Shown piece by piece: positions 1 through 6,267 of a stretch of 11,988 nucleotides of DNA. Source of the DNA: Streptosporangiaceae bacterium. GTDB taxonomy: Bacteria > Actinomycetota > Actinomycetes > Streptosporangiales > Streptosporangiaceae. The notes under the pieces are model-generated. The model made no database searches. It saw nothing but the letters and a program-made list of their open reading frames with translations, and had not been told where the DNA came from. Each line of letters opens with the position of its first letter. The stretch's first letter is position 1. The position numbers were made by a program, and so were the translations under genes. The stretch is taken from the NCBI GenBank assembly GCA_030038715.1, contig JASHSO010000247.1:1-11988 (forward strand), given 5' to 3'.

Positions 1-1524
1 CCGGCCGAGTCAGGGCACCCCGCTCCAGCCGAGACGGCCAGGGCAGTGCCGCAGCTCCAGCCGACCAACGACCTACCGCCGCACGACCCAGCCGATGTCG
101 TGCCGCCACCGGAAACACTCGACGCCGACTTGCGGTCCGAGGCGGCCGACGCCGAGCACGCTGCAGTCGGCTCACCCGAAACCCGCGCGTACCACCGCGC
201 TGCTTCTCGTGCGGCAGACGGAGGCCGCGCCGGCGGACCGCCTGCCGCATGGTCGCTGGCGGACTTGCAGTCCCGGCTGAAGAACCTGCCGGACGGTCAC
301 CCATCGTCGCCGTACCACGACGACGGGTCGGTCAGGGCCGCACCGCTGCAGCTCAGGCAGCTCGAGCTCGGCCTGCCCGCCCGCGACCCAGAGCGCTCGA
401 ACGGAGCTGCCCGGCAAGCGGAACCTGATGCGGCACAGCGTCGTGACACGGCTGCCGACCATACAAACGGCCACCGGCCGGGACCGGCCCGTGGCGACGA
501 AGAACAGCGGCGCGAGCAGGTGGCTCCGGACGGCAAGGCGGCTGATCCGCTCCCGCGCGCGGTCAACGGCTCGGGTCGTGTACCGGGGTCAGCGCCGAGC
601 AGTTCGGCCTGGGCCCGCGCCGCCGCTGCGGACCCGCAGCAGCGGGGACTACAGCCGGACCGGGCCGGAAATGGCCACGACCGGCCGGACCGCCAAGACC
701 TGCAAGACCCTTACGCGATGTCCGCGACCGCCATGGAGCGGACGCGGTTTGATGAGCCGACTGACGGACCTGGCGAGGTGGACGCAGAGCGGGTGGACAC
801 ACCCGAAGGCGATACAACCGCGCAGGGCACGGGACGGACTGCGGGAGCGGCCGACGGCCGGGACCAGATCGCGGCCGCCGGGCACCCGGGCATTGAGCAC
901 GACGAGCTGGTCCGGCAAACACTCGCCGCCTGCATCGCGGCCGAGGGCCGGAACGTTTTCGGCGGCTACGGGCACCGAGGCATCACAACGGCCATGCGCC
1001 GCGTCTCTGCGCAGCTACCGTACGGCGGCCTTGCCCCGGGCAGCGAAGCTCACACCGTCAAGTCGGCCGATCGGCTCGCGGCAAAACTGGCAAGGCTCGC
1101 AGCCCGGAACCCCGGCATTCCAGCGGCCGACCTGTTGGCCGCGATCTGCGACGTCGTGCGATACGCGTTCACGTTCGAGGCCGACTACTACACCGAAGGC
1201 ACCTGGCTGGTGCACCGCAAGATGAAGGCACAGGGGTTCGAGCTGGAGGTCAGGCGGAACAGGTGGGAGAGCCCGGAGTACAAGGGCATCTGGACTCGGT
1301 GGCGTGACCCGGCCCATGACCAGGCCTTCGAAGTGCAATTCCATACGACCGCGAGCTGGGCTGTGCTGCAGCGCACGCATGAGGCGTATGTGACGGCCAC
1401 CGATCCCGCGACTGGGCCGACTGAGCGCGCGGCGTTGCGGGCCCGTCAGGTCGCGTCCGCCGCGGCCGTGCAGGCCCCGCCAAACTGCATGGAGATCGGC
1501 GACTTTCGGCAGGAGCCCCGATGA
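1..1524 (+). CDS. Disordered protein with C-terminal RelA/SpoT-like domain (5' partial)
   Basis: The frame is open from base 1, so the true start probably lies left of the window; a GTG at 46 has no convincing ribosome binding site. Numbering from that GTG, residues 1-290 are rich in Pro, Ala, Arg, Asp and Gly and look disordered. From about 300 the protein becomes ordered. VKSADRLAAKL (338-348), ICDVVRY (367-373), a YKG (412-414), FEVQFHT (428-434, Glu429) and a following THEAY line up in order with the RelA/SpoT synthetase core: the Y-S-I-Y-R-K-M segment, D-L-x-A-x-R-V, the G-Y-Q-S segment and the E-V-Q-I-R-T strand with its catalytic Glu. The fold match is my inference; activity is unproven. 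Similar C-terminal domains occur in actinobacterial effector-like proteins. There is no HD hydrolase, TGS or ACT domain in the visible part, so this is not a housekeeping Rel. It overlaps the next gene by ATGA, so the two are probably co-translated. Confidence 0.75.
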   Translation, partial: PAESGHPAPAETARAVPQLQPTNDLPPHDPADVVPPPETLDADLRSEAADAEHAAVGSPETRAYHRAASRAADGGRAGGPPAAWSLADLQSRLKNLPDGHPSSPYHDDGSVRAAPLQLRQLELGLPARDPERSNGAARQAEPDAAQRRDTAADHTNGHRPGPARGDEEQRREQVAPDGKAADPLPRAVNGSGRVPGSAPSSSAWARAAAADPQQRGLQPDRAGNGHDRPDRQDLQDPYAMSATAMERTRFDEPTDGPGEVDAERVDTPEGDTTAQGTGRTAGAADGRDQIAAAGHPGIEHDELVRQTLAACIAAEGRNVFGGYGHRGITTAMRRVSAQLPYGGLAPGSEAHTVKSADRLAAKLARLAARNPGIPAADLLAAICDVVRYAFTFEADYYTEGTWLVHRKMKAQGFELEVRRNRWESPEYKGIWTRWRDPAHDQAFEVQFHTTASWAVLQRTHEAYVTATDPATGPTERAALRARQVASAAAVQAPPNCMEIGDFRQEPR

Positions 1525-1784
1525 CGTCGCAGGTTCAGTACTACGCGATCGTGACGACCGGCCTGCGGCGCCGGACGGCCTCGGGCCTGGCGCGCCGCAC
1601 GTACTCCGCGAACGGGCCCTTGGACGAGACGCTGCGCCAGGATCTCAGCTGGGCGCCGGACTCGGCGATCGTCGAGTGGGAGTACGGCGACCTCGGCGCC
1701 GAGCTCGTCGAGATCAGCGAGCAGGAAGCCGAGAACCTGACGCAGGCGTTCCGTTCGCGCTTGACCAGGCGCGGCCGCGGCTAA
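1521..1784 (+). CDS. Small acidic conserved hypothetical protein, coupled to the upstream gene
   Basis: An 87-residue protein with no signal peptide or membrane span. The ATG overlaps the upstream TGA as ATGA, and AGGAG at 1511-1515 sits five bases before it, so the start is firm and translation is coupled. The N-terminal part (YYAIVTTG, then GLARRTY) resembles small actinobacterial proteins of unknown function that share a YYAIV...GLARR opening and an acidic centre. The middle carries an acidic run (VEWEYGDLGAELVEISEQEA), followed by a basic tail (RSRLTRRGRG). I recognise the family only as uncharacterised. Coupling to a possible RelA/SpoT-like effector allows an immunity or antitoxin role, but nothing in the sequence proves this. 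Its stop overlaps that of the convergent minus-strand gene, leaving no room for a terminator between them. Confidence 0.85.
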   Translation: MTSQVQYYAIVTTGLRRRTASGLARRTYSANGPLDETLRQDLSWAPDSAIVEWEYGDLGAELVEISEQEAENLTQAFRSRLTRRGRG

Positions 1785-3370
1785 GAATCCCCGCCGTCGG
1801 GGCTCGACCGCTGGAAGAACTCCCTGATCAGCTCGCGTTGCCGCGCGCTGACTTGCTCGAAGTGCTTGTCCAGCGCCTCCTCGCCGATGGCCTCGGCGGT
1901 CAGGTACAGGTCCTTGAGCTGGTCGAGCTTGGCGGCGGCGGCCGCAGGCATCTCCCGTAGCGGCGGCGGCGGTACAGAGCCGGTGACGCTCGGCGGCCGG
2001 GCTGGCTCGAACGGGCCCCGCGGCGCCTCGACCGTCCCCGGCCGCGGCAGCATCGAAGCGCCGGGCAGTGCTGGGCCGGCGGGCGGCGTCCTGTGGGTCG
2101 GCAGGATGACCGGGAGCGGGAAGGTGACGACATCGTCGGGGTCGTCGGCAGGGCTTACCGTCGCCTCCATACCGCTCTGGAGGGGAACGGGGTGGGCCCC
2201 ACCTGCGGCCGACCGCCCGGCCGCGGGCGCGGCTCGGTGCTGCCACGGCATGGCCATTTCCTGCCCGTGAGATCGCGGCGGCCGCTCGGACTGGCGCCAC
2301 GGCTGGCCGTCGAGTTCCGGGGGCGCGTGGGGCGGACCCTGCTGGTAACCGCGAGCGTCACCGGCCGGTAGGCCCGCCGGGCGATCACCGTAGTAGCTGC
2401 TGCCATAGTCCTGCTCGCTGCCGTACCGGCCGGGATTCTCCCGCCCGTGAACAGGGAACTCCTGGCGATGGTCGGCGGGCCGTGGCTCGAACCCGGCGCG
2501 CTCGGGCCGATCGCCACCACGGACCGATGGTCCGGCGTCGGCCCATTCCCGCGAGCCAGGGTAGCCGTTGGCGCGCGGCTGGTAGTCGTCAGGACCGCGG
2601 CCGTGCCAGTCGCGGCCCTGACGGTAGCCGTCGCGATGGTAGGAATGCTCGTTGGCAGCCGGGTGCTCGAGCGGAACCGGCTCGGCGGAGCGCCGCTGGT
2701 AATCTTCTGCATCGCCGGGCCGCGGCACCGGTCCGGGCTCGCGACCGCGCCCGTACCCGGCCACGCTCCAGCCGCTTGCTCCGCGGGCGTCGCTGGCCCC
2801 GAACTGGGGACCGGCCGGCTCCTGGTCCCTCGCCCCGCGGCCACGCGCTCTGCGTTCCGCGCCGTGCCGACCCACACGCTCGCGACTGGCCTCTGCGCGG
2901 CCGAGGCCACGCGGCTCTGCCCGACCCCAGTCCGCACCCTCGCGGCCGACCCCCCGCGGCTCTACCCGACCCGAGTTAGTACCCTCGCGGCCGACACGGC
3001 GCTGCTCCAGCTGCTCGCGACCGAACCCGTGCAGCTCAGTACCAGTCAAGCCGGCAGCCTCGCGGCTCACCCCATCGCGGGTGACGTGATCGCGATCCAG
3101 CCCGTCTCGTGCCGCGGGCCGACTGAGCGGCGGCCAGCTGTCCTGCTCGCCAACGCGCATGCGCGCGGTGCGTTCCTGGCTGCGTCGGCCGTCAGACTGG
3201 CCAAGCTCTGCACGCCTTTGACCGGGCGCGTAGCCTGGCCCAGGGCCTGCGTCGTGCTCGGCGGTGGTCAGCGCGTCCGGCCGCACAGGCTGGAACTCCT
3301 TCAGCCATTCCTCGGCCCGCATGTCGGCGCGGTCGTGAGCCTGCAGGCCACCGTCCCGCCTCCAGCGCAC
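1781..3370 (-). CDS. Long intrinsically disordered protein with conserved helical C-terminus
   Basis: About 529 residues from a GTG at 3370, which has GGAGG (3380-3376) five bases upstream. A GTG at 3382 is in frame but has no such site, and an ATG at 3322 is a third option. The first 45 residues look ordered (AEEWLKEFQPVRPDALTTAE). A very long Gly/Arg/Pro/Glu/Asp/Tyr-rich disordered part follows, with a 15-residue tandem repeat and a proline-rich stretch before the tail. The last 58 residues (AAKLDQLKDLYLTAEAIGEE, then a Gln/Arg-rich helix ending in IREFFQRSS) are predicted helical, with third codon positions almost all G or C; this identifies the coding strand. There are no catalytic motifs, signal peptide or membrane spans. 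I do not recognise the family. It may be a scaffold or a partner of the two convergent genes, with which it shares a disordered, Arg/Pro-rich style. It diverges from trpB2 across about 260 bases. Confidence 0.75.
   Translation of the reverse strand: MRWRRDGGLQAHDRADMRAEEWLKEFQPVRPDALTTAEHDAGPGPGYAPGQRRAELGQSDGRRSQERTARMRVGEQDSWPPLSRPAARDGLDRDHVTRDGVSREAAGLTGTELHGFGREQLEQRRVGREGTNSGRVEPRGVGREGADWGRAEPRGLGRAEASRERVGRHGAERRARGRGARDQEPAGPQFGASDARGASGWSVAGYGRGREPGPVPRPGDAEDYQRRSAEPVPLEHPAANEHSYHRDGYRQGRDWHGRGPDDYQPRANGYPGSREWADAGPSVRGGDRPERAGFEPRPADHRQEFPVHGRENPGRYGSEQDYGSSYYGDRPAGLPAGDARGYQQGPPHAPPELDGQPWRQSERPPRSHGQEMAMPWQHRAAPAAGRSAAGGAHPVPLQSGMEATVSPADDPDDVVTFPLPVILPTHRTPPAGPALPGASMLPRPGTVEAPRGPFEPARPPSVTGSVPPPPLREMPAAAAAKLDQLKDLYLTAEAIGEEALDKHFEQVSARQRELIREFFQRSSPDGGDS
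2906..2995 (-). repeat. Two tandem 45-bp repeats inside the disordered gene
   Basis: Units 2951-2995 and 2906-2950 are directly adjacent, and by hand count they match at about 38 of 45 bases. On the minus strand they encode VGREGTNSGRVEPRG and VGREGADWGRAEPRG. A third, more decayed unit (LGRAEASRERVGRHG) follows. Because the unit is a multiple of three, copy changes keep the reading frame. This fits a repeat-grown disordered linker. Confidence 0.75.
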
Positions 3371-3631
3371 CGCTACCTCCACACCGCCGCCGCGAAGATT
3401 GCCCGTGCGCCGCCGCTACCCCCGCACGCCCGGCCAAGTTCCGGCCCTACCGGCCTCAACGATTGCACGCACGCCGGATGGGCCGCAACCCGCTCTGCAC
3501 AGGCCGGGCCCAGCTCTCGCAGCCCGCACTGTCGGGCAGGCTTCCTGGCCCGGCTTTGGTGCACTAACGTTACGCGTGCCGAGACGTTCGCATTCTCTCG
3601 CGCGATTTATCGCTAATGAGTGGAGGCTCGG
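3371..3631. promoter_or_regulatory. Divergent promoter region between the disordered gene and trpB2
   Basis: This stretch of about 260 bases separates two divergent starts and must carry both promoters. On the plus strand, TAACGT at 3565-3570 fits the TANNNT form of an actinobacterial -10, but its -35 partner (TTCCTG, 3542-3547) is poor. A perfect inverted repeat GCGAT-TT-ATCGC at 3602-3613 lies 18 bases before the trpB2 ATG and could be a small operator or chance. GGAGG at 3622-3626 is the trpB2 ribosome binding site. The region holds no convincing gene. Confidence 0.4.
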
Positions 3632-4993
3632 ATGGATCGCCAGGTCAAGTACCTTTTGCCGGAATCAGAGATGCCGCAGCACTGGTACAACGTGATCGCT
3701 GACCTTCCGTCGCCGCCCCCGCCGCCGCTGCATCCCGGCACTGGGCAGCCCGTCGGTCCAGAGGATCTTGCACCGCTATTCCCAGGCGCGCTGATCGCCC
3801 AGGAGGTCACGCCGGAGCGGCACGTCGCGATCCCGGCAGACGTCCTCGATGTGTACCGGCTATGGCGGCCGACACCGCTGTTCCGGGCCCGTCGACTGGA
3901 ACGCGACCTGGGCACGCCCGCCCACATCTACTACAAGTACGAGGGCGGCAGCCCGGCGGGCTCGCACAAGCCGAATACAGCCGTGCCGCAGGCGTACTAC
4001 AACGCCGCCGAGGGCGTGACCAAGCTGACCACCGAGACCGGCGCCGGCCAGTGGGGCAGTGCGCTGGCGTTCGCCTGTGCTCTGTTCGGCATCGACCTCG
4101 AGGTGTGGATGGTCCGGGCCTCCTACGACCAGAAGCCGTACCGCAAGCTGCTGATGGAGACCTACGGAGCAACCGTGCACCCGAGCCCGTCGGACCTGAC
4201 CAACGCCGGGCGGGCTGTGCTTGCCGAGCATCCGGACTCGACGGGCAGCCTCGGGATTGCCATCAGCGAGGCCGTGGAGGTGGCCGGCGCCGACCCCGAG
4301 GCGCGGTACTCACTCGGCAGCGTGCTCAACCACGTGCTCATGCACCAGACCATCATCGGCGAGGAAGCACTCAAGCAGCTCGCCGCCGCCGGCGACGCCC
4401 CCGACGTCATCGTGGGATGCACCGGCGGCGGATCCAACTTCGGGGGCCTGGCGTTCCCGTTCCTGCGCGAGAAGCTCGCGGGGCGGATGAACCCGGTAAT
4501 CCGCGCGGTCGAGCCTGCTGCATGCCCGTCGTTCACCAGGGGTATCTATGCCTACGACTTCGGCGACACCGCTGGGTTCACTCCACTGCTGAAGATGCAC
4601 ACGCTGGGACATGAGTTCATCCCCGACCCGATCCACGCCGGAGGGCTGCGCTACCACGGGATGTCACCACTGCTATCGCACATCTACGAGCTAGGCCTGA
4701 TCGAGGCCGTGGCCAAACCGCAGTCGGAGTGCTTCGCTGCGGGGCTCCGGTTCGCCAGGACCGAAGGCATCGTCCCGGCACCCGAGCCGACGCACGCCGT
4801 GGCCGCGTGCATCGAAGAGGCGCTGCGCTGCAAGGAAACGGGTGAGTCAAAGGTCATCTTGACCGCACTGTGCGGTCATGGCCTGCTCGACCTCGCCGCC
4901 TACGGCGACTACCTGTCCGGCGAGCTGAAGGACCTTGAGCTGACCGACAGGGCGATAGAGGAAGCGCTGGCCGGCCTGCCGGCCAGCGCCTGA
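3632..4993 (+). CDS. trpB2: TrpB2-type tryptophan synthase beta chain (PLP-dependent)
   Basis: A 453-residue cytoplasmic PLP enzyme of fold type II. It belongs to the TrpB2 group, which joins indole and serine to make tryptophan. TrpB2 proteins carry a longer N-terminus than TrpB1 and often occur away from trpA. The start is the ATG at 3632, with GGAGG five bases upstream; a GTG at 3620 lies before that site. The PLP lysine is Lys113 in [16 protein letters not shown] (135-142) holds the catalytic Glu135, with Trp where TrpB1 has His, as is usual in TrpB2. [11 protein letters not shown] (262-272) is the phosphate-binding loop. [12 protein letters not shown] (379-389 region) and CGHGLLDL (414-421) are typical family positions. 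A proline run at 26-32 is in the N-terminal extension. No trpA, trpC or other trp gene is in view, so it may serve as a stand-alone indole salvage enzyme or act on another indole-like or serine-type substrate. All key residues are intact. Confidence 0.95.
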   Translation: MDRQVKYLLPESEMPQHWYNVIADLPSPPPPPLHPGTGQPVGPEDLAPLFPGALIAQEVTPERHVAIPADVLDVYRLWRPTPLFRARRLERDLGTPAHIYYKYEGGSPAGSHKPNTAVPQAYYNAAEGVTKLTTETGAGQWGSALAFACALFGIDLEVWMVRASYDQKPYRKLLMETYGATVHPSPSDLTNAGRAVLAEHPDSTGSLGIAISEAVEVAGADPEARYSLGSVLNHVLMHQTIIGEEALKQLAAAGDAPDVIVGCTGGGSNFGGLAFPFLREKLAGRMNPVIRAVEPAACPSFTRGIYAYDFGDTAGFTPLLKMHTLGHEFIPDPIHAGGLRYHGMSPLLSHIYELGLIEAVAKPQSECFAAGLRFARTEGIVPAPEPTHAVAACIEEALRCKETGESKVILTALCGHGLLDLAAYGDYLSGELKDLELTDRAIEEALAGLPASA

Positions 4994-5028
4994 CGGCATC
5001 GGCGAGCGCTGGAGGGCGGGCGGATTCT

Positions 5029-5211
5029 ATGGCCAGCATCGTGACAATCGTCGTCGTGGCTGCCGTAGTCCTGCTCGTCGTCAGGTTCCTGGCAGCAGAG
5101 ACGCCGGGCGGAAGGCGCATGCGACGCAAGCGGCCAGACCAGGGCCTGATGACCGGGCCAGACCAGGCCAGCCAGCTGCGCAGCCGCGAGCGTGGCAGCA
5201 GTAAGGACTAG
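5029..5211 (+). CDS. Small single-span membrane protein
   Basis: A 60-residue protein starting 35 bases after the trpB2 stop, probably in the same transcript. Residues 3-22 form one hydrophobic span (IVTIVVVAAVVLLVVRFLAA). A hydrophilic, strongly basic tail follows (GGRRMRRKR), so the tail should face the cytoplasm by the positive-inside rule. GGAGG at 5011-5015 is 13 bases from the ATG, which is long; a GTG at 5041 is an alternative start. Third positions are mostly G or C, supporting real coding. I recognise no family. It may simply be a small membrane protein carried with trpB2, with no implied functional link. Confidence 0.55.
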   Translation: MASIVTIVVVAAVVLLVVRFLAAETPGGRRMRRKRPDQGLMTGPDQASQLRSRERGSSKD

Positions 5212-5374
5212 CCCACCCGCAGTCCGCAGCGCCGCACCGGCGCCGACCGGGAGCAGGCTGACCGTAAGCGGGGTCGCGATGCGGGCGGCCGAGCAAGCGA
5301 ATCCAGTGACGATTCGTAGCGGCCATGCCGAACTGGCCAGCTCGGGCGCCGACCGACCTCGGAGCGGTGCCTGA

Positions 5375-5405
5375 CCCGGGCCGGGAGGAGGGGAGTCGGC
5401 CCGGG
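5375..5405 (+). terminator. Candidate hairpin terminator after the trpB2 unit
   Basis: CCCGGGCC (5375-5382) and GGCCCGGG (5398-5405) form a perfect 8-bp all-GC stem around a 15-base purine-rich loop. No T run follows. Actinobacterial terminators often lack one, so this could end the trpB2 transcript, but it lies 163 bases past the last supported stop. Confidence 0.4.
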
Positions 5406-5460
5406 CCTTATGGCACGCTTCCGCGGCCGTCACAGCGGACGCGTACAAGTTGCTGTAGAC

Positions 5461-5476
5461 ATAAACAAGCGTTCAT
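5461..5476. promoter_or_regulatory. Candidate TetR operator upstream of tetR
   Basis: ATAAAC-AAGC-GTTCAT is an inverted repeat matching at five of six positions per arm. It lies about 125 bases before the tetR start. The AAC-N4-GTT core and size are like operators of TetR regulators of lipid and acyl-CoA genes. A TAGACA at 5456-5461, close to the -35 consensus, overlaps its left edge, so a bound regulator could block the promoter. No strong -10 is visible. Self-repression by the downstream TetR protein is the natural reading, but it is inferred. Confidence 0.4.
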
Positions 5477-5600
5477 ACAGCGATACAAGTCGTACGCTCG
5501 TCCAGGTCTGCTGTCAAGGCTTGTCTGACAACCGATTGCACCGAGTCGGCGTCACATACCTGCCCTCGATTCGCTTTCCGCACCAGAACGGCCGACCTCG

Positions 5601-6245
5601 ATGACCGCCGAGATACCGCTACTGACCGGTGATCGGATACCAGTCGACGGCACGGCTTTGCAGTGCCGGCTGGCTGAGGCTGCCATCGACCTGTTCTACG
5701 AGCGCGGCTCCCGGGCCACCACCGTCAGGGACATCACCGCGGCATGCGGACTGACGCCTGGTGCGCTCTACAACCATTTCAGCTCCAAGGAGCAGCTGTT
5801 GTACGTGCTGGTCAGGGACATTCACTGGCTGGTGGACGTACACCTGGCCGCCGTGGTAGAGCGCGCAGGCGCGGACGCCGCAAGCAGGCTGAGCGCGGCC
5901 GTGCGGTTCCTGGTGCTGAACGCTGCAGGCCATAAGAAGCAGTCGCGGGTGGCCAACCGAGAGTTCACCACGCTGCAGGGAGTGCAGCGGCAGGAGGTCA
6001 GGGCCATCCGCAGGCTGATGCGCGACAGGCTGACCAGCATCTTGCTGGCCGGGGCCGAGGAGGGCGCATTCACTCTCGTTGGCGGACCGGATCGTGCCGC
6101 TGCGACGCTGACCGCCGCCACCATCAGCTCGATGTGCCTGCAGATCAGCGACTGGACGCTGCAGAACTACCCGCTCAGCAACGACGAGTTGCAGGAGCGG
6201 TATGCGCAGATGGCGTTGCGGCTCGCCGGTTGGCGGCCGGCCTGA
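5601..6245 (+). CDS. TetR/AcrR family transcriptional regulator
   Basis: A 214-residue one-component repressor-type DNA-binding protein. The N-terminal TetR domain spans about residues 20-70. The helix-turn-helix is ATTVRDITAACGLTPGALYN (39-58), with recognition helix LTPGALYNHF and the following SSKEQLL, a very typical TetR signature. The C-terminal ligand-binding and dimer domain (75-214) is helical and includes ISDW (182-185). It vaguely resembles regulators of fatty acid or steroid degradation, but the ligand cannot be read. The ATG at 5601 has only a weak ribosome binding site, and no better start is evident. It stands after a spacer with a palindrome suited to self-control, and converges with the dehydratase gene across 22 bases. 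By position it could control trpB2, the dehydratase or the aminotransferase, but I find no second copy of the palindrome in front of them. Confidence 0.93.
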   Translation: MTAEIPLLTGDRIPVDGTALQCRLAEAAIDLFYERGSRATTVRDITAACGLTPGALYNHFSSKEQLLYVLVRDIHWLVDVHLAAVVERAGADAASRLSAAVRFLVLNAAGHKKQSRVANREFTTLQGVQRQEVRAIRRLMRDRLTSILLAGAEEGAFTLVGGPDRAAATLTAATISSMCLQISDWTLQNYPLSNDELQERYAQMALRLAGWRPA

Positions 6246-6267
6246 CGGAGCGCGTAATGCGGCCGGC

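Larger units (their letters stand above)
5212..5600. other. Non-coding spacer between the trpB2 unit and tetR
   Basis: This 389-base spacer holds no convincing gene. Its left part (5212-5370) has a short open frame of mixed codon quality that overlaps the small membrane protein. A perfect GC hairpin lies at 5375-5405. From about 5440 to 5590 the base composition turns noticeably richer in A and T than the flanking genes, as expected for a promoter region. This part contains the palindrome at 5461-5476 and two copies of TACAAGT (5444-5450 and 5484-5490) on either side of it. Confidence 0.6.

Noticed and set aside
428..1225. 265-residue plus-strand open frame inside the first gene
   Set aside because: Out-of-frame shadow; the RelA/SpoT-like motifs lie in the other frame.
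1446..2300. 284-residue minus-strand open frame
   Set aside because: Arg/Ala/Pro-rich shadow crossing the ends of three better-supported genes.
3584..3588. Second ACGTT copy near AACGTT at 3566-3571 as an operator pair
   Set aside because: Too short to distinguish from chance in this sequence.
2447..3616. 389-residue plus-strand open frame opposite the disordered gene
   Set aside because: It lacks domain features and lies antisense to a frame whose ends show strong coding signal and a GGAGG site. High GC keeps opposite frames open.
5192..5374. 60-residue plus-strand open frame after the small membrane protein
   Set aside because: Codon quality is mixed and only the later half looks coding-like. 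It overlaps the upstream gene by 20 bases and has no recognisable features; at most a remnant.
4909..5448. 179-residue minus-strand open frame with hydrophobic patches
   Set aside because: It overlaps the end of trpB2 and the small membrane gene; the hydrophobicity reflects antisense reading and there is no ribosome binding site or family match.
5410..5604. 64-residue open frame ending in ATGA with tetR
   Set aside because: The overlap is suggestive, but the frame runs through the AT-richer promoter and operator region, has poor codon use and a Cys/Arg/Ser-rich product without features.
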